From a virus, in the IMG/VR virus record IMGVR_UViG_3300042448_000683, positions 1 to 22,801 of that record: a stretch of 22,801 nt of DNA. One strand, given 5' to 3'. The notes beneath the pieces are model-generated. The model was not told where the DNA came from. It made no database searches and saw only the letters and a program-made list of their open reading frames with translations. Positions 1 through 5,588 of the stretch are shown here, one piece after another (position 1 is the stretch's first letter; each line of letters starts with the position of its first letter). The position numbers and the translations under genes were made by a program.

Positions 1-108
1 GTACTTGGCCTTGAAGGCGGGGTTGATTTTGTTGGCCTTCACGTTGTCCAGGGCGGCGAGCGCTTGGACGAGGGAGGCGGTGGCGGAGGATGTGGGCTGT
101 TTGCTCAT
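1..108 (-). CDS. ERF-like single-strand annealing protein, N-terminal fragment (cut by window edge)
   Basis: Only the first 36 residues lie in the window. The reading frame opens with MSKQPTSSAT and ends at the edge with INPAFKAKY. ERF-family single-strand annealing proteins begin with a helix of the type L..AL..V followed by an 'NPhFKsKYadL' segment, and both are visible here (ALAALDNVKANK, then NPAFKAKY). In the known family these proteins bind ssDNA and promote annealing during phage recombination and genome circularisation. It is the last gene visible in the leftward operon, a few genes after a RuvC-like resolvase, which fits a recombination module. The call rests on a short segment. Another ssDNA-related early protein cannot be excluded without the rest of the gene. 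Confidence 0.55.
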   Translation of the reverse strand, partial: MSKQPTSSATASLVQALAALDNVKANKINPAFKAKY

Positions 109-116
109 GGTGGAGA

Positions 117-338
117 TTATTTGGCGGCGTCGGCCTTAGTGACTTCACCGGCCTTGATGGTGGCCTCGATGTCGGCGAGGGACATCCGGGTGTAGTCGGG
201 GACGAAAAGGTTGTAATATGTCACGCCGTTGCGGACGGTGGGGGTCAGGAGGCGGGCGACCTTCTGATCGGGTAATACGATGTATGACGAGTCCGCGATG
301 ATGCGGTAGTCGGGAGAGGGCTTGGAGTCTTTACGCAT
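117..338 (-). CDS. small hypothetical phage protein
   Basis: Encodes 73 residues if it starts at the ATG at 338, which lies inside the last codons of the upstream membrane-protein gene (8-nt overlap). An in-frame ATG at 359 would add seven residues but lengthen the overlap. The middle reads like a small beta-rich domain (SYIVLPDQKVARLLTPT, then NGVTYYNLFV) followed by a helical tail rich in Ala and Lys. Short phage proteins with a 'v.RLL.PT..NG..YYNL' pattern are common but I cannot assign a function. It sits between a membrane protein and the ERF-like gene in a tightly packed operon. Confidence 0.6.
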   Translation of the reverse strand: MRKDSKPSPDYRIIADSSYIVLPDQKVARLLTPTVRNGVTYYNLFVPDYTRMSLADIEATIKAGEVTKADAAK

Positions 339-531
339 AGGTGAAAAGGATGGCTCCATACACGATGGAGATGAATGAGAGGGTTAGGATAGTTGCGAAA
401 ATGACTTCGGTTTTATTGCCGAACTTCCTCCATTGGTAGATGGCGGAATCCCACATATGAGCCAACGTGGATAACATGAATACGCCGAAAAGAACGCACA
501 GTGGAATGATGATGAAATATTGAGGCTTCAT
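331..531 (-). CDS. small two-TM membrane protein
   Basis: Encodes 66 residues with two clear hydrophobic segments, about residues 4-25 (FIIIPLCVLFGVFML) and 43-63 (IFATILTLSFISIVYGAIL), joined by a loop with an aromatic and basic stretch (YQWRKFGNK). The start ATG shares one base with the stop of the RuvC-like gene (TAATG), indicating translational coupling. The gene is visibly richer in A and T than its neighbours, which may mean a separate origin or simply many Ile and Phe codons. No family is recognised. Two TM segments and its size would also fit a holin or antiholin, but a better holin candidate exists elsewhere in the window. Confidence 0.65.
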   Translation of the reverse strand: MKPQYFIIIPLCVLFGVFMLSTLAHMWDSAIYQWRKFGNKTEVIFATILTLSFISIVYGAILFTYA

Positions 532-995
532 TAGTTGATGACGCCGCGGGTGGCGGAGTCGAAGATGAGGAGGGCGTCGGCGTTCCAGAGGGTGACGTCG
601 ACGGTGGGGAACAGTTCGGCAGCGCGGGCCTTAAGTTTGTTCTTCCACTGGGTCGTGGTGAGTTCGCCCTTCGTGCCGCAGGTGTGCGTCTTCTGCCAGA
701 TGGCCGGGCGGATGCGGTGAATCTTCCAGCCCATGGCGACGGCGGCGCCGTAGAGGACGCCGGTGTTCCACATGAGTTTGCCGATGGCGGAGCCGGGGAT
801 GTTCTTGCCGGCGAACAGCGGAGGTTCCTCAAGGTAGAGCGAGACGTCCTTGGCCTTGCAGCTGAGATCCGCGAGCAGTTGGCAGACCTCGATGTCTGAC
901 GACGGCATCTTAGCGCACTCGACAGGGTCGCCGTCTGCCGACCAGACGATGCCGCCATTTACGCCAGGGTCGATTGCCACGATGAGATGAGCCAC
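531..995 (-). CDS. RuvC-like Holliday junction resolvase (RNase H fold)
   Basis: Encodes 154 residues from a GTG at 995, chosen because it falls just after the preceding gene ends at 1007 and immediately before the first beta strand. The N-terminus reads LIVAIDPGVNGG, the RNase H-fold opening of RuvC with the first catalytic Asp at residue 9. A central LYLEEPP (Glu56/57) supplies the second acidic position, and WNADALLIF near residues 137-145 is the typical C-terminal acidic 'aDAlll' motif (Asp140). The segment GKLMWNTGVLYG...RIRPAIWQK matches phage RuvC-like proteins. The known family cleaves four-way DNA junctions, used to debranch replicating phage DNA before packaging. The ERF-like gene downstream supports a recombination role. 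Length is close to RuvC. Confidence 0.75.
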   Translation of the reverse strand: MAHLIVAIDPGVNGGIVWSADGDPVECAKMPSSDIEVCQLLADLSCKAKDVSLYLEEPPLFAGKNIPGSAIGKLMWNTGVLYGAAVAMGWKIHRIRPAIWQKTHTCGTKGELTTTQWKNKLKARAAELFPTVDVTLWNADALLIFDSATRGVIN

Positions 996-1006
996 GGCAA
1001 GACCCT

Positions 1007-1450
1007 TTATCGGGGCTTGGCCGAGGACAAGCGGAAAAGGTTGGCGACGCGTTCGGCGTAGTCGTTCGGGGCGAATCGCCGGGAGACGGCTCCTGACCAG
1101 CCGACATTCCAGACCAGGGCGAGTTGTTCCGGGGTCGGGTCTGGCTTGCCGATGCGCTTGAAGTTGTCGCGGATGGTGCGGAGGTGGGCGGCCGCGATCA
1201 TGTCCTGGGCGGTCGGGTTGCGCCACTTGCTGAACTGGTAATGATAGTGGCCTTCCCGCTTGAGGCGCTCGTTGGCATCGTCCCAAGCGGCCTTGCCTAC
1301 CTGATACATCCCACGCTCACCGGCCTTGCCCACGGCCTTGCGGTTCTGGCCGGACTCGACCATGGCGATGCATTCGAGGAGGGTGGCCTCAGCTGCGGCC
1401 GCGGCGTTGAAGCCGAGGAGCAGCAGGGCGACGATGGAGAAGGGGCGCAT
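1007..1450 (-). CDS. secreted lytic transglycosylase/lysozyme-like endolysin candidate
   Basis: Encodes 147 residues. The ATG at 1450 was chosen because it opens a textbook Sec signal peptide: MRPF, a hydrophobic core SIVALLLLGF, then an Ala run with likely cleavage near residue 20. The mature part begins with ECIAMVESGQN, with Glu32 matching the catalytic Glu of the 'E-S-G' motif in lysozyme-like transglycosylases. This is followed by GERGMYQV, equivalent to the 'G..G..Q' motif. The known fold cleaves the glycan backbone of peptidoglycan. A signal peptide would bring it to the periplasm without a holin. It is encoded in the left operon with recombination genes, about 2.7 kb from the holin. 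It could be the endolysin or a virion or entry hydrolase. No other peptidoglycan hydrolase was recognised in the window. Confidence 0.7.
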   Translation of the reverse strand: MRPFSIVALLLLGFNAAAAAEATLLECIAMVESGQNRKAVGKAGERGMYQVGKAAWDDANERLKREGHYHYQFSKWRNPTAQDMIAAAHLRTIRDNFKRIGKPDPTPEQLALVWNVGWSGAVSRRFAPNDYAERVANLFRLSSAKPR

Positions 1451-1454
1451 GGGC

Positions 1455-1820
1455 TTATGCACTGGGCTTGCCCTCCTTGGCGGCGAGCCAGTTCTGATAC
1501 GACTCGTCCTTGAGCATTTCTTTACGACCAAACTCATTGAGCAGGTCTTCAGCCATCGCATCCCCAGCCTTGGTCAGCCGCTCGATGTGTGCTTTCAGCG
1601 TCTTGATGTCGTCACGGCGTAGCGTGTCGGCGTAGAGATAAGCGGTGAGGGCGTCAGGTTCAGCCTTCAGCCTCTCGACCTCAGCCTTGAGCCGGGCGTA
1701 GTCCTCGTAGGATACGAACAGGCCGTCAGGCTCGGTGTGATACTTGATGGCCGCCGTCTTTTCTCCATCGATGTGATGAACGATGGTAGCGTAGAAGTTG
1801 AATCGCTTCGGTTCGCTCAT
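1455..1820 (-). CDS. hypothetical protein with coiled coil
   Basis: Encodes 121 residues, starting MSEPKRFNFYATIVHHIDG. The N-terminal third looks like a small beta-strand unit (FYATIVHHIDGEKTAAIKYH), followed by SYEDYARLKAEVERLKAE and a second helical stretch, a predicted coiled coil over roughly residues 38-95. Short phage proteins with this layout are common in early operons but have no established role. Its first four bases overlap the end of the gene upstream (ATGA-type junction), and it ends four bases before the signal peptide of the transglycosylase-like gene, so all three are probably on one transcript. Confidence 0.6.
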   Translation of the reverse strand: MSEPKRFNFYATIVHHIDGEKTAAIKYHTEPDGLFVSYEDYARLKAEVERLKAEPDALTAYLYADTLRRDDIKTLKAHIERLTKAGDAMAEDLLNEFGRKEMLKDESYQNWLAAKEGKPSA

Positions 1821-2101
1821 ACGCGTCTCGGGACTTGTGATCCGGCGACCTCGAAGCCGTCGAGCTCGTAGGAGTAGGTGATGCCGACCCAGCCACCGGC
1901 GGCGGCGTAAGCCTGGAGCGATACCTTGACGGCGCCGTCCTCGTGCAGGGCCTCGTGGTAATGGTGCAGGAGTTTCTTCATGCGGCCGGAGGCGATGGCG
2001 GTCTTGTTACTGCAAATATCACCCGTCAGAATTCGCTCATTGATTTCATATACCTCGGAGAGCAGGGCGACCATGCCGTCGAGGTGGCGGAAACTACTCA
2101 T
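1817..2101 (-). CDS. hypothetical protein
   Basis: Encodes 94 residues beginning MSSFRHLDGMVALLSEVYEI. The first two thirds look helical, with a His-rich patch (KKLLHHYHEALHEDG). The end resembles a short beta hairpin (AAGGWVGITYSYELDGFEV). No family recognised. Its start lies eight bases inside the preceding gene and its end overlaps the next gene by four bases, so it belongs to the tightly coupled left operon. Confidence 0.55.
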   Translation of the reverse strand: MSSFRHLDGMVALLSEVYEINERILTGDICSNKTAIASGRMKKLLHHYHEALHEDGAVKVSLQAYAAAGGWVGITYSYELDGFEVAGSQVPRRV

Positions 2102-2462
2102 GGGGGTGAGCGTCGGGGGTGATGGCGCCGCGGATGATACGGCTTTCCAAGTCGGCGATGACTCGCTCGTTGTGCATGGCGACGGCGTAGGCCCGGTCGT
2201 GCTTGGCGATCCAATGCTCGCGGGAGTGGGAGAGCCGGGTGACCTCGGCCTTCAGTTCGCGGTTCTCATCCATGTATCGGCCAAGGATGTTGGCCTGATT
2301 GGTGATAGTCGTGGACTGGTTGTCAGCCATCTTGCGGATGGCCACGGCGTTCTTGTGCAGCTGACGGGCGATGCTCCAGGGAAACAGCCACCAGAGGCGG
2401 GGGAGGGAGTCGGGTCGGATGATGGTCATGGGTTGGTAGGGGCGGTGGGATGGGTCAGGCAT
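2094..2462 (-). CDS. hypothetical protein with coiled coil
   Basis: Encodes 122 residues from the ATG at 2462 (MPDPSHRPYQ), which overlaps the preceding gene by eight bases in the same way as other junctions here. A second in-frame ATG at 2429 (MTIIRPDSLP) is also possible and gives 111 residues. A Trp-rich patch (RLWWLFPWSIARQL) near the N-terminus could be a short membrane-associated helix. The rest, from about residue 45, is helical with a coiled-coil pattern (ENRELKAEVTRLSHSREHW). No known family; the role is unknown. Confidence 0.5.
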   Translation of the reverse strand: MPDPSHRPYQPMTIIRPDSLPRLWWLFPWSIARQLHKNAVAIRKMADNQSTTITNQANILGRYMDENRELKAEVTRLSHSREHWIAKHDRAYAVAMHNERVIADLESRIIRGAITPDAHPHE

Positions 2463-2787
2463 GGGAGGAATTAGCAAGGGCCGCGAAAGCGGCGGCGATG
2501 CGGGCCTTGCGGCGGAGGTAGTATGCCCGCTTGTTGGCTTTAACCTTCTCGGGGTTGGCGGCCTGCCACTTGCGGACGGAGGCCATGACGCGATCAGGGT
2601 TAGCCTTCTGCCAAGCCCGGACCTTGGCTGTCATCTTGACCTTGTTCTTGGCGTAGTAGTCGCGGCAGTACTTGCGGCACTTCTCGGCGTTGTCTTTCTG
2701 CCACTTCGACAGGTATGCCTTGTGGCCCTCGGGGTTTGCGGCCACCCGAAGGCGGCGCTTGAACGCGTGGATTTCCTTGTCGGTCAT
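2455..2787 (-). CDS. basic protein made of six 15-residue tandem repeats
   Basis: Encodes 110 residues from the ATG at 2787 (MTDKEIHAFK). This start is preferred because the extended frame runs into the upstream HTH gene. Residues 11-100 divide without gaps into six units of 15 residues: 11-25, 26-40, 41-55, 56-70, 71-85 and 86-100. The pattern is roughly [VR]-R-x-[WY]-[QY]-x-A-N-P-[ED]-[KR]-x-x-A-x, clearest in units 4 (VRAWQKANPDRVMAS) and 5 (VRKWQAANPEKVKAN). The protein is very rich in Lys and Arg. Similar W/Y...NPEK repeats occur in phage proteins of unknown function, some near HNH endonucleases. No nuclease motif is visible here. Nucleic-acid binding is inferred from charge only. Confidence 0.65.
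   Translation of the reverse strand: MTDKEIHAFKRRLRVAANPEGHKAYLSKWQKDNAEKCRKYCRDYYAKNKVKMTAKVRAWQKANPDRVMASVRKWQAANPEKVKANKRAYYLRRKARIAAAFAALANSSHA
2488..2757 (-). repeat. six in-frame 45-bp units encoding 15-residue repeats
   Basis: The coding sequence for residues 11-100 of the basic repeat protein divides into six consecutive 45-base units. The units are diverged in nucleotide sequence, so the periodicity is clearest at the protein level (Trp or Tyr at position 4 in five units, NP[ED] at positions 8-10 in three, basic residues at positions 2 and 11). Divergence implies an old duplication with continued selection rather than recent slippage. Confidence 0.7.
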
Positions 2788-2792
2788 GGCGG

Positions 2793-3059
2793 TCACTTCT
2801 GACGGCGGTAAGGACCGCGCTTGTTGAGGTTGACCCACTGCGTCCCGGTGATGTCGAGCCACTGGCGGAGGGTGCAGACGGTCGTGTCCAGGGCGGCGGC
2901 GGCATCGGCCTGAGACTTGCCAGCGGCGTTGAGCGCGGCGATCTGCGGGAGGATGGCCTGTAGGCGTCGGGCGGCATACTCGGCCATCGGGCGCTTTAGG
3001 GGAAGGACGCGACCGGCGAAGGTCAGCGTCTCGGTGTAGGGGTGGTTTGCGTTGGGCAT
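2793..3059 (-). CDS. small helix-turn-helix DNA-binding protein
   Basis: Encodes 88 residues (MPNANHPYTETLTFAGRVLP). Residues about 47-72 read GKSQADAAAALDTTVCTLRQWL, a recognisable helix-turn-helix: a helix with the Ala-Ala-x-x-Leu core, a turn at Asp-Thr-Thr, then the recognition helix. The C-terminus is basic (NKRGPYRRQK). This type of small HTH protein is common in phage early regions as a regulator or DNA-binding accessory. It is third in the left operon and lies directly upstream of the basic 15-residue-repeat protein, so the pair may act on nucleic acid together. The target is unknown. Confidence 0.6.
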   Translation of the reverse strand: MPNANHPYTETLTFAGRVLPLKRPMAEYAARRLQAILPQIAALNAAGKSQADAAAALDTTVCTLRQWLDITGTQWVNLNKRGPYRRQK

Positions 3060-3072
3060 GGTGGGTGGGAAA

Positions 3073-3213
3073 TTAGCGGTGACTGCGGACGGCCTTGGCG
3101 GCTTTGACCGGCTCGGGGCCGTTGATGGCTCGGGCCAGTTCGGGGCCGCAGAAGGTGACGACGGCGAGCCAGCCGAAGATGATGAGGAAGGAAAGGGCGA
3201 TGAGGAACTTCAT
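3073..3213 (-). CDS. very small single-TM protein
   Basis: A 46-residue frame starting MKFLIALSFLIIFGWLAVV and ending KAVRSHR. The first 22 residues form one hydrophobic segment that could be a membrane anchor or an uncleaved signal, followed by a short basic tail. It fills the space between the 3224-3694 gene and the HTH gene, on the same strand. Its stop is followed by the TAATTTCC sequence also seen after other stops in this genome (for example before the portal and the capsid genes). No family known. Position, spacing and composition support it as a real gene, but it is short. Confidence 0.5.
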   Translation of the reverse strand: MKFLIALSFLIIFGWLAVVTFCGPELARAINGPEPVKAAKAVRSHR

Positions 3214-3223
3214 GGGCGTAGGA

Positions 3224-3694
3224 TTAGAGGCCAAGGGTGTGGACGAGTTGGGCGTCGCTCATGCCGTTGAGGAAGGTCGCGTTAGGATACTTCTTCTTCA
3301 TGGCGGCGAAGGCGGCGTCGAAGCCCGGGACGGTTCCGTTGTGCTTGCAGAAGGAATAGCATCCAGCCTCGAACTCGTTTTCCTTGATGAAGAGCACCTT
3401 CGTGTTCATGTCCTTGCGGACGCTGCGGATCAGGCGGGCGGTGTCCTTGGCCTTGGCGGCTTCGTCAACGAGGTCGTCGATACGATCTTCGAGCGCATTG
3501 CGGTCGATGCCCATCGCGATGCCCTCGGGGGAGAGGGTGACGAAGGTGCAACCGCCGTGGCCGTCATTCTCGGCATAGGCTACCTCGACCTTATCGAGGA
3601 AGGCTTTAGTGGTGAAGCAGTACGTCTCGCGGCTGAACGTGAGGTTCAGTTTGAGAGACTTGAGGGTGATCTGGCTGACGGTGTCGGTGTTCAT
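3224..3694 (-). CDS. hypothetical protein, first gene of the left operon
   Basis: Encodes 156 residues (MNTDTVSQITLKSLKLNLTF). The N-terminal part alternates short strands (TFSRETYCFTTKAF, VEVAYAENDGHGGCTFVTLSP). The middle is helical and acidic (EDRIDDLVDEAAKAKDTARLIRSV), and the C-terminal part contains two Cys (GCYSFCKHNG) and ends in helices. There is no signal peptide or membrane segment and I recognise no family. It is the first gene after the 219-bp non-coding gap and is therefore probably the first translated product of the leftward early operon. Confidence 0.6.
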   Translation of the reverse strand: MNTDTVSQITLKSLKLNLTFSRETYCFTTKAFLDKVEVAYAENDGHGGCTFVTLSPEGIAMGIDRNALEDRIDDLVDEAAKAKDTARLIRSVRKDMNTKVLFIKENEFEAGCYSFCKHNGTVPGFDAAFAAMKKKYPNATFLNGMSDAQLVHTLGL

Positions 3695-3913
3695 GGTTTT
3701 GGTGGTGCGTCAATAACCTTGGCGAACTGTTTCACATTCGTCAAGCACCTTTCCGCAAATACCCTGTGACCCCACTCAAGGGGTCAGGGCGCTACATATG
3801 ATACGCCCTCAGGTCATCGAGGCCCGCCATATTAAACGTACCCCTACCCGACTGAGTTCAGTTTGCCCCTAGGGTCGCCTCCGTCAAGGGGCAATAGACC
3901 CCTCTGGCTTGCC
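3695..3913. promoter_or_regulatory. intergenic regulatory region with several inverted repeats
   Basis: A 219-bp gap between the lysis cassette and the left operon. It contains TGACCCC/GGGGTCA (3767-3773 and 3780-3786, 6-nt loop), directly adjoining AGGGCG/CGCCCT (3786-3791 and 3804-3809) around a CATATG core. It also holds TTGCCCCT/AGGGGCAA (3863-3870 and 3887-3894, 16-nt loop) and a long-range CGCCTCC/GGAGGCG pair (3876-3882 and 3917-3923) that reaches into the end of the upstream gene. None is followed by a clear T-run. On the minus strand TTGACG occurs twice (3744-3739 and 3713-3708) and could be a -35 element, but no convincing -10 is placed. Most likely it combines the end of the lysis transcript with the promoter or operator of the early operon. 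Confidence 0.5.
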
Positions 3914-4237
3914 CTAGGAGGCGTTTTGACGGCGGGAGCGTAAGAAGACCGCCACCCCTACCCCTAGACACCCCACAGCCAAGGCCCAACCAAGGTCGCG
4001 GACGGACTTCAGGGCTAGGGTCGCCGTGCTCATGTTGCGCTCGAGGTCGGCCGAGTCGGACTTCAGGCCCGCGTCCGTCACGATCATGACCAGGGCGTCG
4101 GTCGATTGCAGTTGGTCGAGGACATACCCGGCGATGTAGGCCGACGACAGGGCCGAGACTCCCGCGAAGCCGGTGAGCAGCGTGACCGCCAGCAGGAGAT
4201 TACCGCTTCCGCTTAGTGACTGCTTTGCCTTTGCCAT
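3914..4237 (-). CDS. two-TM membrane protein at the end of the lysis cassette
   Basis: Encodes 107 residues (MAKAKQSLSG) starting 38 bases inside the end of the holin-like gene. Hydrophobic segments lie at about residues 12-35 (NLLLAVTLLTGFAGVSALSS) and 82-99 (LGWALAVGCLGVGVAVFL), with an intervening helical region (DQLQSTDALVMIVTD...SADLERNMSTATLALKSVRD) that would lie on one side of the membrane. The C-terminus is short and basic (RSRRQNAS). Its position directly after the holin suggests a lysis role, such as an antiholin, second holin or inner-membrane spanin subunit. There is no sequence motif to choose between these. Confidence 0.55.
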   Translation of the reverse strand: MAKAKQSLSGSGNLLLAVTLLTGFAGVSALSSAYIAGYVLDQLQSTDALVMIVTDAGLKSDSADLERNMSTATLALKSVRDLGWALAVGCLGVGVAVFLRSRRQNAS

Positions 4238-4577
4238 GGGGTTTCGGTTTGCCGACGACTGCGGCGACTTCCTTCTCTCCGCGGGCCTTGATGTAGCGCA
4301 TGAGGTAGTCCAGACATTCGGGGGCCGCGTAGCCGGCCGCACCGACGACGGCCATCTTCAGGCCCGGGCTTTGGATGTGGTCTTGGATGCCGTAGCCGAC
4401 CAAGGCCGCAGTGATCGCGGCGGCGAGGACACGGCGCACGACCCAGCCCAGGGACACGGGTTCGGTCGAGAGCAGCAGGCGGGCCGTCATGGCTAGGCCG
4501 CCAAGGACTGACGCGACGACGCCGTCCTTGAGTTCCTTCGGAATGTCCTCGGGGCTGATGGGAGGGGGAGGGCTCAC
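4200..4577 (-). CDS. holin (class II-like phage holin)
   Basis: Encodes 125 residues (MSPPPPISPEDIPKELKDGV). Hydrophobic segments lie at about residues 18-36, 46-65 and 71-88, with a very basic C-terminal tail (KPKPHGKGKAVTKRKR). The arrangement 'GGLAMTARLLL...RRVLAAAITAALVGYGI...AVVGAAGYAAPECLDYLMRYI' strongly resembles small phage holins with a Gly-Ala-rich last TM and a C-terminal helix. In the known mechanism holins accumulate in the inner membrane and permeabilise it at a set time, allowing cell-wall hydrolysis. Its start overlaps the HExxH gene by four bases (ATGA), and it is flanked by other membrane proteins, which supports a lysis cassette. Confidence 0.65.
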   Translation of the reverse strand: MSPPPPISPEDIPKELKDGVVASVLGGLAMTARLLLSTEPVSLGWVVRRVLAAAITAALVGYGIQDHIQSPGLKMAVVGAAGYAAPECLDYLMRYIKARGEKEVAAVVGKPKPHGKGKAVTKRKR

Positions 4578-4861
4578 GAGATGCGGGGAGGCTTAGAGTT
4601 GGGCGAGATGAGGACGCGGCGGTAGTCCTGAGCCCAGAGCAGGGCGGCGAGGTCTTTGCCTGCCCGGTCAACCTGGGGCTCGCTGAGTTCGGGGAAGGTC
4701 AGGTGAATCTGTTCGTGGCAGAGGACTTCGAGCTGACGCTTGGCGCCGAGGCGGGGGTCAATCTCGATAAGGTTCTCGCCGATCGTGGCCTGACCCCATG
4801 CGCGCTCCTTGCCGAGTTTGCGCCAGATGACCTTGGCTCCCTTATTCTTGCGGCGGCTCAT
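4574..4861 (-). CDS. minimal HExxH metallopeptidase-like protein
   Basis: Encodes 95 residues. The core is LEVLCHEQIHLTFPELSE, where His49, Glu50 and His53 form the HExxH zinc signature. Glu61 or Asp65 downstream (SEPQVDRAGKDLA) could be the third ligand. The N-terminus (WGQATIGENLIEIDPRLGAKRQ) supplies a small beta unit ahead of the active helix, as in compact zincin-like phage proteins. In such folds the Glu is the general base for peptide hydrolysis, but activity here is unproven. It overlaps the lipobox protein by 20 bases and the holin by four bases, so it is embedded in the lysis cassette. No signal peptide is present; it probably stays in the cytoplasm. Confidence 0.55.
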   Translation of the reverse strand: MSRRKNKGAKVIWRKLGKERAWGQATIGENLIEIDPRLGAKRQLEVLCHEQIHLTFPELSEPQVDRAGKDLAALLWAQDYRRVLISPNSKPPRIS

Positions 4862-5585
4862 CGGTGGGGGTGGGCTTGTTCACCGAGTCCCTAACGCGGT
4901 CAGTGAGCCACCAGAGGCCGAGTCCGCAGGAGATGACGAGGGTCGCCCCGGCGGCATACTCGAACCAGGGCGAGTCGATGATGAAGGGAACCGATCCGCA
5001 GAAGGCTCCACAGAGAAGCAGGGGCAGACCGATGCGAGGGCCCATGAAGGCGGTCGTCAACGCACCGACTACGGCGAGGCCGGCACCGACGAGCGTCCAT
5101 GTCTGGGAGGAGGCGTCCTTCTTCACGCGCTCGACCTCGGCTTGCAGCTCCTTGATGCGGGCATCCTTTAAATCGGACACCCTCTTGGCTTCAGATTGGT
5201 CGGCCTCTAGTCGTTCCCACGCCTTGTTTACGGCGGTGGCGAGTTTGCGTCCAAACTCCATCTGCTTGGCGTAGTCGATGGGGTCGGCCTTGGTAGCCCT
5301 AGCCATGGCGAAGGCGACGTCGGCCTCGGGTGGGGCGGGCAGATAGGACTGGGCTAGGCGAGACTCAGCCACGACGACCTTGGCCTTATCGGCGTTACGC
5401 TCGATGGCCACGAGCGCAGCGCCTACGCGGTGATCCGTCTTGTCGAGGTCTTTGCCTAGGGTCGCGACGGCGTCAGGCTTGGTCGGGGCTGGCGGCTGGA
5501 CGGGCAGGGGCGGCAGGGCGTCACCCTTGCGGAACAGACTGCACCCGGTCAGGGCCAGGACGGCGATGACCAGGAACAGTCGCAC
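4842..5585 (-). CDS. lipobox protein with coiled coil and C-terminal TM segments (u-spanin-like)
   Basis: Encodes 247 residues. MRLFLVIAVLALTGCSLF is a lipoprotein signal with lipobox LTGC (Cys15). Next come a Pro-rich linker (LPPLPVQPPAPTKP), a long helical region with a coiled coil around 120-158 (LKDARIKELQAEVERVKKD), and three hydrophobic segments at about 163-180, 185-203 and 208-227. The C-terminus is short and acidic. Single-chain u-spanins have an N-terminal outer-membrane lipid anchor and a C-terminal inner-membrane anchor and fuse the two membranes at lysis. The architecture and the neighbouring holin fit that role, but three TM segments and the size are larger than usual. It could also be a lipoprotein of another kind. 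Confidence 0.5.
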   Translation of the reverse strand: MRLFLVIAVLALTGCSLFRKGDALPPLPVQPPAPTKPDAVATLGKDLDKTDHRVGAALVAIERNADKAKVVVAESRLAQSYLPAPPEADVAFAMARATKADPIDYAKQMEFGRKLATAVNKAWERLEADQSEAKRVSDLKDARIKELQAEVERVKKDASSQTWTLVGAGLAVVGALTTAFMGPRIGLPLLLCGAFCGSVPFIIDSPWFEYAAGATLVISCGLGLWWLTDRVRDSVNKPTPTDEPPQE

Positions 5586-5588
5586 GGC

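Noticed and set aside
531-1286. Longer RuvC-like start at 1286
   Set aside because: The first 97 residues are Arg/Pro-rich shadow sequence of the transglycosylase gene; the RNase H fold starts at the GTG at 995.
3095-3769. Long plus-strand open frame of 224 codons
   Set aside because: It lies wholly opposite several minus-strand genes with consistent spacing and overlaps, and has no recognisable protein features; it is a GC-rich antisense shadow.
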